DNA of 64,000 nucleotides from Priestia megaterium (GCA_008180335.1 VTEF01000004.1:533061-597060); one strand, 5' to 3'; shown: positions 8,703 through 18,738, counted from the stretch's first letter. The notes: generated by a model from the sequence alone, not told the origin. A program made the numbers and translations.

Positions 8703-10772
8703 ATGGAAACTGTGTTAATTGAACACTTTAAAAAAGCCCGGCGTGCATTTCGAATTCTACTCGTGCTGAGTATTCTATTCATCGCCTTTTTTCTTTTAAT
8801 CTATGTAAGTATTTTCATTTATGCAAAAGTTGCGGGACCGCCTGCTCTCACTGTGCCTCAAACTGCTATTTTTTACACGAACAACGGAAAAGTATTAGAG
8901 GAAGTACACAACGGAGAAAAACGGTATTGGGTTTCACTTGATGATATTTCTTCTCATGTAAAAGACGCTACTTTAGCAGTTGAAGATAAACGCTTTTATG
9001 ATCATCATGGCTTTGATATCCGAAGAATTGGAGCAGCGATTGTTGCTGATTTAAAAGCAATGAGCAAAGTGCAAGGGGCCAGTACCATTACCCAACAATA
9101 TGCTCGGAATTTATTTCTTGAACATGATAAAACATGGAAGCGCAAACTGCAAGAAGCTCTTTACACCGTCCGTTTAGAACTAAATTATGATAAAGACCGC
9201 ATTTTAGAAGGGTATTTAAATACCATTTACTATGGGCATGGCGCCTATGGCATTGAAGCAGCTTCGAAAACTTACTTTAATAAAAAAGCGAAAGAGTTAA
9301 CATTAAGTGAGGCAAGCATGCTAGCAGGTATTCCAAAGGGACCAAGTTATTACTCCCCTCTTTTACATCAAAACAATGCAAAAAAGCGGCAAGGCGTTAT
9401 TTTAAACTTGCTCGTTCAACAAGGGAACATCACACAAAAACAAGCAAATAAAGCACTTGTAACACCTCTAATCTTTGCAAGGGAAGCAAGCGAACAGGCT
9501 GAATCGCAAGATGCTTCTTATTTCATGAGTGCGGCACTTTCCCAGTTAACAAATGAATTAGGGATTAGCGAGACGATGATTCACACCCAAGGGTTACGAA
9601 TTTATACAACACTTGATTCGAACATGCAAAAGATAGCAGAAAAGACGATGACAAACGTGATTGATAGCCACTCAGATATCCAAACCGCTTTTGTCGCTAT
9701 GGATCCTAAAACCGGAGAAGTAAAAGCGCTAATCGGTGGCAAAGACTATAAAAAAAGCCCATTTAATCGCGCCACTCAAGCTGTCAGACAACCGGGTTCA
9801 ACGATGAAACCCTTTCTATATTATGCAGCCTTAGAAGATGGATTTACAGCATCTACTCCTGTTAAAAGCGAAGAAACAACATTTACATTGAGCGACGGTG
9901 TTTCAACATATAAACCTAGGAACTATAATAACTATTATGCCAATGATTCGATTACAATGGCTCAGGCAATGGCGTTATCCGACAATATTTATGCGGTGAA
10001 AACTCATATGTTTATTGGCGAAAACCGGCTTGTTGAAACTAGTAAAAAATTAGGGATTTCAACGCCGCTTAAGCAAGTGCCTTCTCTTGCACTCGGTACT
10101 TCGCCTGTTAAAGTGATTGAAATGGTCAATGCATATGGAATGTTGGCCAACGGCGGGAAGAAAATCCAGCCGACTTTCGTGAAACGAATTGAAACCTATG
10201 ACGGAGAAGTGGTTTATGAAGCGCCGAAAATCCAAACACAACAACTAGATAAACGTTTGGCATTTTTAACAACTCATTTAATGACCGGTATGTTTCAAAC
10301 AGAATTAAATGACTACACAACGGTTACAGGAAAACCAATCTTAAAGTATTTATCACGCGACTATGCAGGAAAATCTGGAACAACGCCAACCGATAGCTGG
10401 ATGATTGGCTATTCTCCTCAGCTTGTTTCAGGAGCATGGGTTGGGTATGATCTGGGGAAAACCATTGATCGGGTAGAAGAAAAAGGATATGCCAAAAAAA
10501 TGTGGGCAATGTTTATGGAAGATGCATTAGACGGAAAGAAAAAACAAGCATTTAAGCCTCCAAAAGGACTTGTACGTGTCAATATTAATCCTGAAAATGG
10601 ACATCTTGCGTCTAAATCATGCCCTGTCCAGTATCAAGCTTATTATGTATCAGGGACAGAACCAACCACTTATTGTACAGAGCATTTATCATCTGACCAA
10701 GAGCAGAAAAAGGCTGATAAAAAGAAAGAGGAAAAAGAAGGTTTTTTTCATAAACTACGTAACTGGTTTTAA
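8703..10772 (+). CDS. pbpG: Class A penicillin-binding protein 2D (PbpG/YwhE)
   Basis: A bifunctional peptidoglycan synthase, 689 residues (B. subtilis PbpG about 690). A short cytoplasmic tail and one membrane anchor (residues ~20-45) are followed by a GT51 glycosyltransferase domain (EDKRFYDHHG near residue 93; STITQQYARN). The transpeptidase domain has STMK (catalytic Ser366), SDN (Ser426) and KSGT (Lys557). The tail is short and Lys/Glu-rich. In B. subtilis PbpG is made in the forespore and helps spore-wall synthesis; I see no convincing SigF promoter here. RBS AGAGGTGAAG precedes the ATG. Confidence 0.93.
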   Translation: METVLIEHFKKARRAFRILLVLSILFIAFFLLIYVSIFIYAKVAGPPALTVPQTAIFYTNNGKVLEEVHNGEKRYWVSLDDISSHVKDATLAVEDKRFYDHHGFDIRRIGAAIVADLKAMSKVQGASTITQQYARNLFLEHDKTWKRKLQEALYTVRLELNYDKDRILEGYLNTIYYGHGAYGIEAASKTYFNKKAKELTLSEASMLAGIPKGPSYYSPLLHQNNAKKRQGVILNLLVQQGNITQKQANKALVTPLIFAREASEQAESQDASYFMSAALSQLTNELGISETMIHTQGLRIYTTLDSNMQKIAEKTMTNVIDSHSDIQTAFVAMDPKTGEVKALIGGKDYKKSPFNRATQAVRQPGSTMKPFLYYAALEDGFTASTPVKSEETTFTLSDGVSTYKPRNYNNYYANDSITMAQAMALSDNIYAVKTHMFIGENRLVETSKKLGISTPLKQVPSLALGTSPVKVIEMVNAYGMLANGGKKIQPTFVKRIETYDGEVVYEAPKIQTQQLDKRLAFLTTHLMTGMFQTELNDYTTVTGKPILKYLSRDYAGKSGTTPTDSWMIGYSPQLVSGAWVGYDLGKTIDRVEEKGYAKKMWAMFMEDALDGKKKQAFKPPKGLVRVNINPENGHLASKSCPVQYQAYYVSGTEPTTYCTEHLSSDQEQKKADKKKEEKEGFFHKLRNWF

Positions 10773-10803
10773 AAAGCTTAAGGGATCTCCCTTAAGCTTT
10801 TTT
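10773..10803. terminator. Terminator between pbpG and ywhD
   Basis: The stem AAAGCTTAAGGGA / TCCCTTAAGCTTT begins directly after the pbpG stop and ends in Ts. It lies between convergent genes. Confidence 0.85.
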
Positions 10804-10815
10804 CATTCTCTCTTC

Positions 10816-11331
10816 TTATTTCCCTTCTAAAAGCGCAAGTTTTAATTCATCACTTGAAAGTTTCCAGATCTCTTCATTATGACTAGTTAAAAATTCGCGC
10901 AATAAGATCTTTGATTTCTCATCCATATGGTCGACCATAATGTGACGTTTTAATGATTTATCCATTTTATTTACATGTTCAGGCAGAGATTTATAGCCAC
11001 GGCGAATAGCACGATCTACGCTCATTTCACATGCTGTTACACCCGCATAATAAGAACCTTGCTCTTTGCGGTCAATGGTAACCCATACAAGCCAATACAG
11101 TTTTCCATTTGGCACTTCCTCTTTATTTGGTAAAAATTTAATGCCCTTTTCAACGACACTTCGAGCATGCATAGCTCCGATATCTACAAATGCTTCCTCA
11201 TCTTCTGGACAAACGAATACCGGTGAAATATTTTCTAAGCTTAGCGCACCGACCCCATAACCTCCGTGGCCATCCGTTGAATCATTTTTAATAATATTAA
11301 ATCCAATGCTTTTTTTCTTTGGTTGATCCAT
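10816..11331 (-). CDS. ywhD: YwhD family protein of unknown function
   Basis: A 171-residue soluble protein of the YwhD family, recognised by the N-terminal KKKSIGFNIIKNDSTDGHGG segment and its place between pbpG and the site-2 protease gene. No signal peptide, membrane segment or catalytic motif is evident. YwhD proteins are confined to Bacillaceae and have no assigned biochemistry. It reads in the same direction as the protease gene upstream (about 60 bp apart), so the two may be co-transcribed. Confidence 0.85.
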   Translation of the reverse strand: MDQPKKKSIGFNIIKNDSTDGHGGYGVGALSLENISPVFVCPEDEEAFVDIGAMHARSVVEKGIKFLPNKEEVPNGKLYWLVWVTIDRKEQGSYYAGVTACEMSVDRAIRRGYKSLPEHVNKMDKSLKRHIMVDHMDEKSKILLREFLTSHNEEIWKLSSDELKLALLEGK

Positions 11332-11393
11332 TTTAATTTATCCTCCTTACTCAGTTGTCTCGCTCTTAACGGACAGTAAGATGCTGCTTTACT

Positions 11394-12041
11394 TTATAAC
11401 AATAACGTGCCTAGCAATTGTTCAAATAACTGCACGAAAAAGGGAATACCAATGTTATAGATCGGATCAATAATAAATTGATCAAGCGGTGTAATCACAA
11501 TTAGTAAAAACAATAAAATTCCCCATGATTCATATTGTGTCATCCTGGTTCGAACAGTAGTTGGCACCAGATCCTCAATTACCCGATAACCATCTAACGG
11601 TGGAAATGGAAGTAGATTAAATAGAAACAGAACGATATTAATCGTAATAAACAAATTAAAGAATGTATACAAAGGCTCGGTATCTACTCCAAATCTTAAC
11701 ATTAAAAACCAAACTGCTACACCAAGAAAGGCTAAAACCAAATTGCTTAACGGACCTGCAATGGAAACCATTATTCCTGCTAGTCTTGGCTTTTTAAAGA
11801 AAAAGCGATTAACAGGAACAGGTCTCGCCCATCCAAATCCCGCAATTAATAATAAAAGAGTTCCTAAAGGATCCAAGTGAGATAAAGGAGAAAGTGTTAA
11901 TCTCCCTTGCTTCTTTGCTGTCTCATCTCCAAATTTATAAGCAACAAAAGCGTGAGCAAACTCGTGTAGGGTAAAAGCAATAATAAGCGTAATCGCGACA
12001 TATGGAAGCTGTGACAATGGAAAAGCTAAAAATTGTTCCAC
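11394..12041 (-). CDS. Site-2 protease family intramembrane metalloprotease (YwhC-like)
   Basis: An M50-family zinc metalloprotease with several membrane segments in 215 residues. HEFAH at residues 26-30 gives two zinc ligands and the catalytic Glu. NLLPFPPLDGYRV in the second half supplies the third ligand, Asp. It lacks a PDZ domain, as in the minimal YwhC/SpoIVFB-like group. The substrate is unknown; B. subtilis YwhC has the same neighbours. Confidence 0.88.
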   Translation of the reverse strand: MEQFLAFPLSQLPYVAITLIIAFTLHEFAHAFVAYKFGDETAKKQGRLTLSPLSHLDPLGTLLLLIAGFGWARPVPVNRFFFKKPRLAGIMVSIAGPLSNLVLAFLGVAVWFLMLRFGVDTEPLYTFFNLFITINIVLFLFNLLPFPPLDGYRVIEDLVPTTVRTRMTQYESWGILLFLLIVITPLDQFIIDPIYNIGIPFFVQLFEQLLGTLLL

Positions 12042-12186
12042 TTGCTCTCTCCTTTATTATTCGTAGTCTAAAGTTATCTCGAGTATACTATAAATTATTC
12101 GTTTAATCATCTTCTCCTGCTGTATTTTTCTTCTTAAAACGATTACACTTAATATGTAAAAAGAAGAAAAAAGGAGTGATTTGAAA

Positions 12187-12372
12187 ATGCCTTATGTGAC
12201 TGTAAAAATGCTTGAAGGTCGCACGGAAGAACAAAAAAGAGCACTTGTTGAAAAAGTGACTGCTGCCGTATCTGAAACAACAGGCGCACCTTCAGAGAAA
12301 ATTGCCGTATTCATCGAAGAAATGTCAAAAAATCATTATGCCGTAAATGGAAAGCGTCTAAGCGATCAGTAA
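12187..12372 (+). CDS. ywhB: 4-oxalocrotonate tautomerase family protein YwhB
   Basis: A 61-residue tautomerase whose chain begins Met-Pro. After Met removal Pro1 is the catalytic base of this family, which fixes the start at ATG 12187 rather than the in-frame TTG six bases earlier. AAAAAAGGAGTGAT precedes it at normal spacing. B. subtilis YwhB has been shown to tautomerise 2-hydroxymuconate-type substrates in vitro, but its natural substrate is unclear. It is monocistronic and convergent with ywgA. Confidence 0.9.
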   Translation: MPYVTVKMLEGRTEEQKRALVEKVTAAVSETTGAPSEKIAVFIEEMSKNHYAVNGKRLSDQ

Positions 12373-12408
12373 TTGATACATACAAGGCTTTCATTATGGG
12401 CATAACGT

Positions 12409-12439
12409 AAAGTGCCATAGAATATTCTATGGCACTTTT
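12409..12439. terminator. Bidirectional terminator between ywhB and ywgA
   Basis: Perfect stem AAAGTGCCATAGAA / TTCTATGGCACTTTT with a 2-nt loop. Confidence 0.85.
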
Positions 12440-12955
12440 CTAATGAATACGACTTAGCAGTGAAGCTTTTAACGCTTCAATATATGCATATGCTTCATCA
12501 ATATCTTCTTCTGTATAACTTTGCTTACTTTTTAATGTAAATACTTTTTCAACAACTTCATCTTTTGCTGATGTATCAAAATAGAGAATGGTGGAAACCA
12601 GCTCCAAAAATTTAGAAGATTGCCCATTCATGTTGGTCATGACTTCTTGTAGGTGAGGCAAATTCAAGTCATAGTGGCTTAAAAAATCTTCCCCAGCCTC
12701 CGTTAACGAATAGCGATATTGTATATAGCCGCCCTTTTTTTCTTTTAATTCTTGTAAAAAACCTAAATTACAAAGCTCTTCGATTCGAAGTGTTAATTCT
12801 TCAGAGTACGGTCCAAAAAAATGAAAATTATACTTTTCATAAAAAGGAAAGTTAAGTTTTTTTCCAATAAAAATCATTTTTTGAAGTTTTTTTCTACCAA
12901 CAATTTCTCCCGCCGCTGAAAACACCTTGATAACCTTCGCGTGGTCGTTTAACAC
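12440..12955 (-). CDS. ywgA: YwgA family protein
   Basis: A 171-residue protein matching B. subtilis YwgA (opening LNDHAKVIKVFSAAGEIVGRK). The N-terminal two thirds look like a winged-helix fold (GRKKLQKMIF, FFGPYSEELTLRIEELCNLG), so DNA or protein binding is conceivable. No function is established. The start is GTG at 12955 with AGGAG about 11 nt upstream. It follows ywfO by 30 bp on the same strand and is probably co-transcribed with it. Confidence 0.82.
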   Translation of the reverse strand: MLNDHAKVIKVFSAAGEIVGRKKLQKMIFIGKKLNFPFYEKYNFHFFGPYSEELTLRIEELCNLGFLQELKEKKGGYIQYRYSLTEAGEDFLSHYDLNLPHLQEVMTNMNGQSSKFLELVSTILYFDTSAKDEVVEKVFTLKSKQSYTEEDIDEAYAYIEALKASLLSRIH

Positions 12956-12984
12956 AGCCCCTTCAACTCCTATACTATTTAACT

Positions 12985-14286
12985 CTAATCTCCTTTTAGT
13001 AAGTTTAAGATTTGTTCTTTCACTTTCCGTTTTGAAGATAATTGCTCAATCAAATCTTGTGGAAAATACAATTTATGATCCGTTCTTTTCTTTCCTGAAA
13101 TAGCTTCAACAATTTCTGATTGCCGAGATAACTCCCGTACTTCATCATTTGGCATTAATAAATGAATCGGTAACCGCTCCTCTTCTTCTCCAGGACGATA
13201 AAAGTCATATGGCAAATCACTTGATGAATCAACAACTAAGTAATAATCAGGGTTAATTCCTGCTTTTTTAAACAATGTATTAAGTTCCATCCACATCTTC
13301 ATTTGAGAGTTCGGATTAAATTCAATGTACTTAAATAAGTTTCGATTCATAAAACGGCGACACAAATCAGCCAAAATTGCATCATCTTCTTCTTGCCAAG
13401 CTTGAAAATAAAACATAACAATTGATTCATCTAGCTTTAAATACTCTTCTAATGAAATTTCATCTTCAAAAATGGAGTAAAAATGAACCGGTTGATATTT
13501 GAATTCATAGTATTTTTGATGAAGTTCTTTTGCCCGATGCAATATTTTGGTTAAAATTACTTCAGCACTTCTCGTTACAGGGTGAAAATAGACTTGCCAA
13601 TACATTTGATAACGGCTCATAATGTAATCTTCTACTGCATGCATACCGCTGTATTTAATGACAGCCTGGTCCTCTCGAGGGCGCATTACTCGCAGTATAC
13701 GCTCCATATCAAAATGGCCGTAACTAACGCCTGTATAATATGCATCACGCTGCAAGTAATCCATCCGATCAGCATCTATCTGACTAGAAATTAAACTAAC
13801 AACTAGTTTATTTTCATATGTTTTAGCAATCACTTCTGCTACTTTTTTCGGGAAATCATGTTTCACTTTGCGCAATACACGATTAACTTCTGTATCTCCT
13901 AAAATAATCGCCTGTGTAAAAGCCTCATGATCTAAGTGAAATACTTTTTCAAACGAATGAGAGAACGGACCATGCCCTAAGTCATGCAATAATGCTGCAC
14001 ACAAACACAGCAAACGCTCGTCTTCATTCCATTGTGGTCGATCTCGAAACACATCATCAATGATACGACGAACAATCTCATATACACCTAAAGAATGATT
14101 AAACCGGCTATGCTCTGCCCCGTGAAAAGTAAGATAGGACGTTCCTAGCTGCCTGATGCGGCGAAGACGTTGAAATTCTGCTGTGCCAATTAATTCCCAA
14201 ATTATTGTATCTCGTACATGAATGTAACGGTGTACGGGATCTTTAAAAACCTTTTCTTCATTAAGCTTTCCACCTGGATATGTCAT
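12985..14286 (-). CDS. ywfO: HD-domain phosphohydrolase YwfO
   Basis: An HD-superfamily nucleotide hydrolase related to dGTP triphosphohydrolases. HSRFNHSLG and LLHDLGHGPFSHSFE supply the metal-binding His and HD residues, with a further SQIDADRMDYLQRD segment. Of two in-frame ATGs (14292 and 14286), the second sits 7 nt after AGAGAGG and gives 433 residues, the length of B. subtilis YwfO. Related Enterococcus enzymes hydrolyse several dNTPs with dGTP control; the preference here is not visible from sequence. Confidence 0.88.
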   Translation of the reverse strand: MTYPGGKLNEEKVFKDPVHRYIHVRDTIIWELIGTAEFQRLRRIRQLGTSYLTFHGAEHSRFNHSLGVYEIVRRIIDDVFRDRPQWNEDERLLCLCAALLHDLGHGPFSHSFEKVFHLDHEAFTQAIILGDTEVNRVLRKVKHDFPKKVAEVIAKTYENKLVVSLISSQIDADRMDYLQRDAYYTGVSYGHFDMERILRVMRPREDQAVIKYSGMHAVEDYIMSRYQMYWQVYFHPVTRSAEVILTKILHRAKELHQKYYEFKYQPVHFYSIFEDEISLEEYLKLDESIVMFYFQAWQEEDDAILADLCRRFMNRNLFKYIEFNPNSQMKMWMELNTLFKKAGINPDYYLVVDSSSDLPYDFYRPGEEEERLPIHLLMPNDEVRELSRQSEIVEAISGKKRTDHKLYFPQDLIEQLSSKRKVKEQILNLLKGD

Positions 14287-14357
14287 TTGCATACCTCTCT
14301 ATCTTGATTGTTACTATGTCTTTTCGACATGACCAACGTATTTTCCTATTCAGAATA

Positions 14358-14393
14358 AAAAAACACCTTTTGTAAATAACAAAGGTGATTTTA
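14358..14393 (-). terminator. Terminator of the DUF1450 gene
   Basis: The arms CACCTTTTGT and ACAAAGGTG pair with one bulged base. On the minus strand a T-run follows. Confidence 0.65.
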
Positions 14394-14395
14394 TT

Positions 14396-14620
14396 TTATT
14401 TGTGTAGTTTTTTCTCTATCTTTTCGATTAGTTCATCTTCTGTTGGTGCTGCAACTGGACGATTATTAACAAACGCAAACGATTTCTTACGCCCTGGTCC
14501 ACAATAAGACTGGCAGCCCATTTGTATATCTGCACAGCTATCTATTTTTTTAAGCCGAGGTAACAATGTTTTTACATTGGTTGCCTGACAATCATCACAA
14601 ATTCTAAATTCATTTGCCAT
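14396..14620 (-). CDS. DUF1450 small protein
   Basis: A 74-residue protein with an N-terminal CDDC (residues 8-11) and a later [13 protein letters not shown] motif, typical of DUF1450 (YuzB-like, thioredoxin-fold ferredoxin-like) proteins. The paired cysteines suggest a metal or redox site, but no function is known. It is monocistronic, with its own terminator, and divergent from rsfA. Confidence 0.8.
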   Translation of the reverse strand: MANEFRICDDCQATNVKTLLPRLKKIDSCADIQMGCQSYCGPGRKKSFAFVNNRPVAAPTEDELIEKIEKKLHK

Positions 14621-14744
14621 GTTGACACAATCCTTTCAAAATTGGTTCCACATATCATTTTGCCTAAAGGGTATTTTACCTTTATTTGAAGTGGGATGCA
14701 AGTTCAATAAGATACCAAACTCTATCATACTTCTAGAAAAATTG

Positions 14745-14774
14745 GTATAAAGCGCGTTGAGTTTGTCCATGCTA
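14745..14774 (+). promoter_or_regulatory. Candidate SigF/SigG-type promoter of rsfA
   Basis: GTATA (14745-14749) and CATGCTA (14768-14774) are 18 bp apart, fitting the forespore SigG/SigF pattern GYATR-N18-CATNNTA. Transcription would start about 40 nt before rsfA, itself a prespore gene in B. subtilis. Confidence 0.45.
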
Positions 14775-14822
14775 ATACTACAAAACATGATAGCTATCAA
14801 TCATAAAAAAGGAGTGAATAAT

Positions 14823-15488
14823 GTGAAGGAGCGACAAGACGCTTGGACAGAGGAAAATGATTTATTATTAGCTGAAACCGTGCTGCGCCACGTACGAGAA
14901 GGCAGTACTCAATTAAATGCATTTGAAGAAGTAGGTGATGAGCTTAACCGCACCTCAGCAGCATGTGGTTTTAGATGGAACGCAGTGGTGCGTCATCAGT
15001 ATGAAAAAGCACTACAGCTAGCTAAAAAACAAAGAAAGCAGAGAATGCGTGCATTAGGTCAAGAGCAAGGGAAAAAGAAATTATTGTATAAACCACCAAC
15101 TCCAACTTTAGATGAAATGGCAAAGCCAGTTTCTCTACAAGAAACCTATACACCTGTTGCTGTGACAAATACAGACGAACAACTATCACTTGACCATGTC
15201 ATTCAATATTTGCAGTCATTAACACATAAAACGGACAATTTACATGCTTTGCAGCATGAAAACGAAAGTTTACGACAAGAAAACGAAGAATTAAAGCGTA
15301 AAAACCAAGAATTAGAAGTACAGGTTCAAAAGCTAGAAGCTAACGCTACTACTATTCAAGAAGACTATGAAACATTAATGCAAATTATGAATCGAGCGCG
15401 CAAATTTGTTCTATTTGACGACGAAGATCGAGCGGCTACAACCTTTAAAATGGATCGTAACGGCAACTTAGAAAAAATGGCAGAATAG
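14823..15488 (+). CDS. rsfA: Prespore-specific transcriptional regulator RsfA
   Basis: A Myb/SANT-like DNA-binding domain (residues ~1-50: [21 protein letters not shown], then [16 protein letters not shown]) is followed by a linker and a leucine-zipper coiled coil ([18 protein letters not shown] region, residues ~135-180). In B. subtilis RsfA fine-tunes SigF-dependent genes in the forespore. The start is GTG 14823, 8 nt after AAAGGAG; the upstream open frame has no ribosome site. At 221 residues it is somewhat shorter than the B. subtilis protein. Confidence 0.9.
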   Translation: MKERQDAWTEENDLLLAETVLRHVREGSTQLNAFEEVGDELNRTSAACGFRWNAVVRHQYEKALQLAKKQRKQRMRALGQEQGKKKLLYKPPTPTLDEMAKPVSLQETYTPVAVTNTDEQLSLDHVIQYLQSLTHKTDNLHALQHENESLRQENEELKRKNQELEVQVQKLEANATTIQEDYETLMQIMNRARKFVLFDDEDRAATTFKMDRNGNLEKMAE

Positions 15489-15598
15489 CCTTTATCCCCT
15501 TTCAACAGGAAGTAAGTGCCCTATTGAGGTTTCACTTTTTTACAATGATGCGATTTCATCGGTAGGAAAGCTGCTTACTTGTTGGCATACTTATATTG

Positions 15599-15625
15599 GC
15601 GATGTCCTTAAGACATCGCTTTTTC
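15599..15625 (+). terminator. Terminator after rsfA
   Basis: GCGATGTC / GACATCGC stem followed by six Ts, 110 bp past the rsfA stop and before lipL. Confidence 0.75.
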
Positions 15626-15711
15626 TATGGAAAAGAAATACCGAAAACACCGTCTCTTGTACACAGATATGCTATAATATGTTCGTTCACTCGGCAAAGG
15701 AGTTATGAGAC

Positions 15712-16578
15712 ATGCAAGAACAAAATTTAAACCTTTTAGCACAACCTCAATGGCGTATTATTGACCAATCTAGTCTAGGTCCTCAATTTGATGCTAAACA
15801 ATCATTTGCGATTGATGATACACTTTGTACAACAGTTGGACTTGGTGATTCTCCCGCTACGATGCGTTCATGGGTACATCATGACACGATTGTACTTGGC
15901 ATTCAAGACACAAAACTTCCTCATTTAGAGGATGCTGTCACCTATTTAAATGAGCAAGGGTACAAAGCGATTGTACGCAATTCAGGCGGCTTAGCTGTTG
16001 TACTTGATGAAGGTGTTTTAAATATATCACTTATTTTTCCCGATGCTGAAAAAGGCATTGACATTGATCGTGGATATGATGCGATGTTTGCACTTGTAAA
16101 AGAAATGTTTGCATCATATAATGTGCAAATTGACGCAAGGGAAATTGTCGGATCCTACTGTCCCGGCAGCTATGATTTAAGTATTAGCGGTAAAAAATTT
16201 GCCGGTATCTCACAGCGACGGGTTCGCGGTGGTATCGCTGTCCAAATTTATTTATGTGTATCCGGCAGTGGAGCAGAACGCGCTGCTGTGATTCAAGAAT
16301 TTTACAAACGAGGCATACAGAATACCAAAACAAAATTCTCTTATCCAGTTATTAATCCAAATACGATGGCTTCTCTTTCAGAGCTTTTACAGAAACCATT
16401 AACTGTTTCTGAAGTAATGATGCTTCTCTTACAGACGTTAAAAAGGAGAACTCCCTCTTTGTCCATGATTCCGCTTCATGAACAAGAACTGGATTTGTTC
16501 ACTGCTCAGCTACAAAGAATGTATGACCGTAATAAAAAAGCATTGGGATCTCTAATCGTAAATAAAACCATCAAATAA
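15712..16578 (+). CDS. lipL: Octanoyl-[GcvH]:protein N-octanoyltransferase LipL
   Basis: An amidotransferase that moves octanoyl groups from GcvH to the E2 subunits of 2-oxoacid dehydrogenases in the Bacillus lipoate pathway. The BPL/LPL fold includes the [13 protein letters not shown] segment, and the catalytic Cys is Cys150 ([12 protein letters not shown]), as expected for LipL. It has 288 residues against 281 in B. subtilis. AAAGGAG precedes the ATG. It stands alone, convergent with pta. Confidence 0.94.
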   Translation: MQEQNLNLLAQPQWRIIDQSSLGPQFDAKQSFAIDDTLCTTVGLGDSPATMRSWVHHDTIVLGIQDTKLPHLEDAVTYLNEQGYKAIVRNSGGLAVVLDEGVLNISLIFPDAEKGIDIDRGYDAMFALVKEMFASYNVQIDAREIVGSYCPGSYDLSISGKKFAGISQRRVRGGIAVQIYLCVSGSGAERAAVIQEFYKRGIQNTKTKFSYPVINPNTMASLSELLQKPLTVSEVMMLLLQTLKRRTPSLSMIPLHEQELDLFTAQLQRMYDRNKKALGSLIVNKTIK

Positions 16579-16597
16579 GTGCAATCCTGACATTGAC

Positions 16598-16628
16598 AAA
16601 AAAGCTCCGTCCATTGACGGAGCTTTTT
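16598..16628. terminator. Bidirectional terminator between lipL and pta
   Basis: Perfect stem AAAAAGCTCCGTC / GACGGAGCTTTTT with a CATT loop. Confidence 0.9.
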
Positions 16629-16629
16629 A

Positions 16630-17601
16630 TTACAATGCTTGAGCTGCTGTAATTAAAGCAAGTTTGTATACGTCTTCTTCGTTACAACCACGTGAAAGGT
16701 CATTTACCGGCTTATTTAACCCTTGTAAAATTGGTCCAACTGCTTCAAAGTTACCTAAACGCTGAGCAATTTTATAGCCAATGTTACCTGCTTCAAGGCT
16801 TGGGAATACAAATACGTTTGCATCTCCTTTAATCACAGAACCCGGTGCCTTCTTCTCAGCGACTGAAGGAACGAATGCTGCATCAAATTGAAACTCGCCA
16901 TCTAATGTTAAGCTTGGCGCCATTTCTTTTGCAATTTCAACAGCTTTTGCTACTTTTTCCGTTTCTGGAGATTTCGCTGATCCTTTTGTTGAAAAACTTA
17001 ACATAGCTACACGTGCATCTACATCAAACATGTTTGCTGTACGTGCACTTTCAATTGCAATTTCAGCTAAATCTTGGCTATCTGGTGCGATATTGATCGC
17101 ACAATCAGCAAATACGTATTTTTCTTCGCCGCGAACCATAATGAATACGCCAGATGTTTTCGATACGCCTTCTCTTGTTTTAATAATCTGTAACGCAGGA
17201 CGAACAGTATCTGCTGTTGAATGTGCAGCACCGCTCACAAGACCATCCGCTTTGCCCATATGAACAAGCATCGTGCCAAAGTAATTTTCATCTAATAAAA
17301 TTTTACGTGCTGCTTCTTCTGTCGCCTTACCCTTACGTCGTTCTACAAATGAAGCAACCATTTCATCAAATTCAGCATAGTTATGAGGGTCAAAAATATC
17401 AACACCATCTAAAACAAGGTTTAAACTTGCCGCTTTTGCTTGAATTTCTTCTTTGTTTCCAACGACAATAGGTTTTAAAATATCGTCAGCAGCCAAACGG
17501 GCAACTGCCCCTAATACACGCTCATCTAAGCCTTCTGGGAATACAATCGATACATCATTCGCTGATACTTTTTGTTTTAAATTTGTAAATAAATCACTCA
17601 A
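16630..17601 (-). CDS. pta: Phosphate acetyltransferase
   Basis: Interconverts acetyl-CoA and acetyl phosphate, the first step of overflow acetate formation. At 323 residues it is the short, single-domain form usual in Bacillus. SGAAHSTADTVRPALQ and the C-terminal GPILQGLNKPVNDLSRGC are diagnostic segments. In B. subtilis pta is activated by CcpA through an upstream cre; I did not find a convincing cre before this copy. It shares its upstream region with the divergent hemQ. Confidence 0.96.
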   Translation of the reverse strand: MSDLFTNLKQKVSANDVSIVFPEGLDERVLGAVARLAADDILKPIVVGNKEEIQAKAASLNLVLDGVDIFDPHNYAEFDEMVASFVERRKGKATEEAARKILLDENYFGTMLVHMGKADGLVSGAAHSTADTVRPALQIIKTREGVSKTSGVFIMVRGEEKYVFADCAINIAPDSQDLAEIAIESARTANMFDVDARVAMLSFSTKGSAKSPETEKVAKAVEIAKEMAPSLTLDGEFQFDAAFVPSVAEKKAPGSVIKGDANVFVFPSLEAGNIGYKIAQRLGNFEAVGPILQGLNKPVNDLSRGCNEEDVYKLALITAAQAL

Positions 17602-17878
17602 AGTAAATCCTCCTCAATATGTAAAAAAGGTTTCCTTAAATAGGATACTCCACTTCGATTAAAAATCAAAGGTATCCACTTTAACATTTCAGTTTTTAAA
17701 AGAAGTCTTTAAATTTAAAATCTTCCATCACTTTAGATATTTCAGCATCTCTTTTTATCATGCCTTACCTGTTTCGATTTTAGCCACATCTGATGAGAGT
17801 TTTCATTCCAGATATTCGGACAAACTATGGTATAGTAGAGTTGGATTTTATCATAATGAAACAATAGGAGTGAAGAAA

Positions 17879-18622
17879 ATGGCAGAAGCAGCTCAAACAC
17901 TGGACGGTTGGTATGCACTTCATGATTTTCGATCAATGAATTGGAGCGCTTGGAAACAGTTATCCAGTGACGAACGTCAATCGGCAATTCATGAATTTTT
18001 GGCACTAGCAGAGAAATGGACAGGCACTGAAAAGAAATCACAAGGTAGTCATGCTTTGTATACAATTATTGGACAGAAAGCAGACTTTATGCTCATGTTC
18101 GTTCGCCCAACAATGGAAGAGTTAAACGACATTGAAAACGAATTTAACAAAACAAAATTAGCAGAGTTTACAATTCCTACTTATTCTTACGTATCTGTTG
18201 TGGAATTAAGCAACTATTTACCAGCCGGTGAAGATCCTTATGAGAACCCGCAAATTCGTGCTCGTTTGTATCCGATTCTGCCAAAAGCAAAGCATGTTTG
18301 TTTTTATCCAATGGATAAACGCCGTCAAGGAAATGATAATTGGTACATGCTTCCGATGGAAGAACGCCGCAATTTAATGCGCAGTCACGGGATGATTGGC
18401 CGTCAATATGCTGGCAAAGTGAAACAAATCATCACCGGTTCAGTAGGTTTCGATGATTATGAATGGGGCGTTACCTTATTTGCTGATGATGTATTGCAAT
18501 TTAAAAAATTAGTTTACGAAATGCGCTTCGATGAAGTAAGTGCTCGTTACGGTGAATTTGGTAGCTTTTTTGTTGGAAATCTATTAGAAGTAGAAAATAT
18601 TTCACGCTTTCTTCATATATAA
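17879..18622 (+). CDS. hemQ: Coproheme decarboxylase HemQ (ChdC)
   Basis: A chlorite-dismutase-fold enzyme that decarboxylates coproheme III to haem b, the last step of the coproporphyrin-dependent pathway of Gram-positives. Diagnostic segments are [13 protein letters not shown] at the start, [19 protein letters not shown] around the catalytic Tyr, and [17 protein letters not shown] with the proximal His. An in-frame GTG lies at 17870, but TAGGAGTGAAGAAA places the start at ATG 17879, giving 247 residues. An extended -10 (TGGTATAGT, 17828-17836) lies just upstream. Confidence 0.95.
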   Translation: MAEAAQTLDGWYALHDFRSMNWSAWKQLSSDERQSAIHEFLALAEKWTGTEKKSQGSHALYTIIGQKADFMLMFVRPTMEELNDIENEFNKTKLAEFTIPTYSYVSVVELSNYLPAGEDPYENPQIRARLYPILPKAKHVCFYPMDKRRQGNDNWYMLPMEERRNLMRSHGMIGRQYAGKVKQIITGSVGFDDYEWGVTLFADDVLQFKKLVYEMRFDEVSARYGEFGSFFVGNLLEVENISRFLHI

Positions 18623-18661
18623 AAAAATGCGCTTTTCTCATTAGAGAAAAGCGCATTTTTT
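18623..18661 (+). terminator. Terminator of hemQ
   Basis: Perfect stem AATGCGCTTTTCTC / GAGAAAAGCGCATT with an ATTA loop and a T-run, immediately after the stop. Confidence 0.9.
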
Positions 18662-18676
18662 ATGTACTAACCATGG

Positions 18677-18706
18677 TTATATTCAAGATACCTCGTTCAT
18701 ATAAAT
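18677..18706 (+). promoter_or_regulatory. Candidate SigE promoter of cwlJ-gerQ
   Basis: TTATATT (18677-18683), a 14-bp spacer and CATATAAAT (18698-18706) resemble the mother-cell SigE consensus KMATATT-N14-CATACAHT. SigE drives cwlJ in B. subtilis. Confidence 0.5.
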
Positions 18707-18738
18707 ACAATAGTGCCATAGGTAAGCGAGGTGAAGAA

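Noticed and set aside
17742-18065. Minus-strand frame of 107 codons over the hemQ start
   Set aside because: It is antisense to the conserved N-terminus of HemQ, has no ribosome site and resembles no protein.
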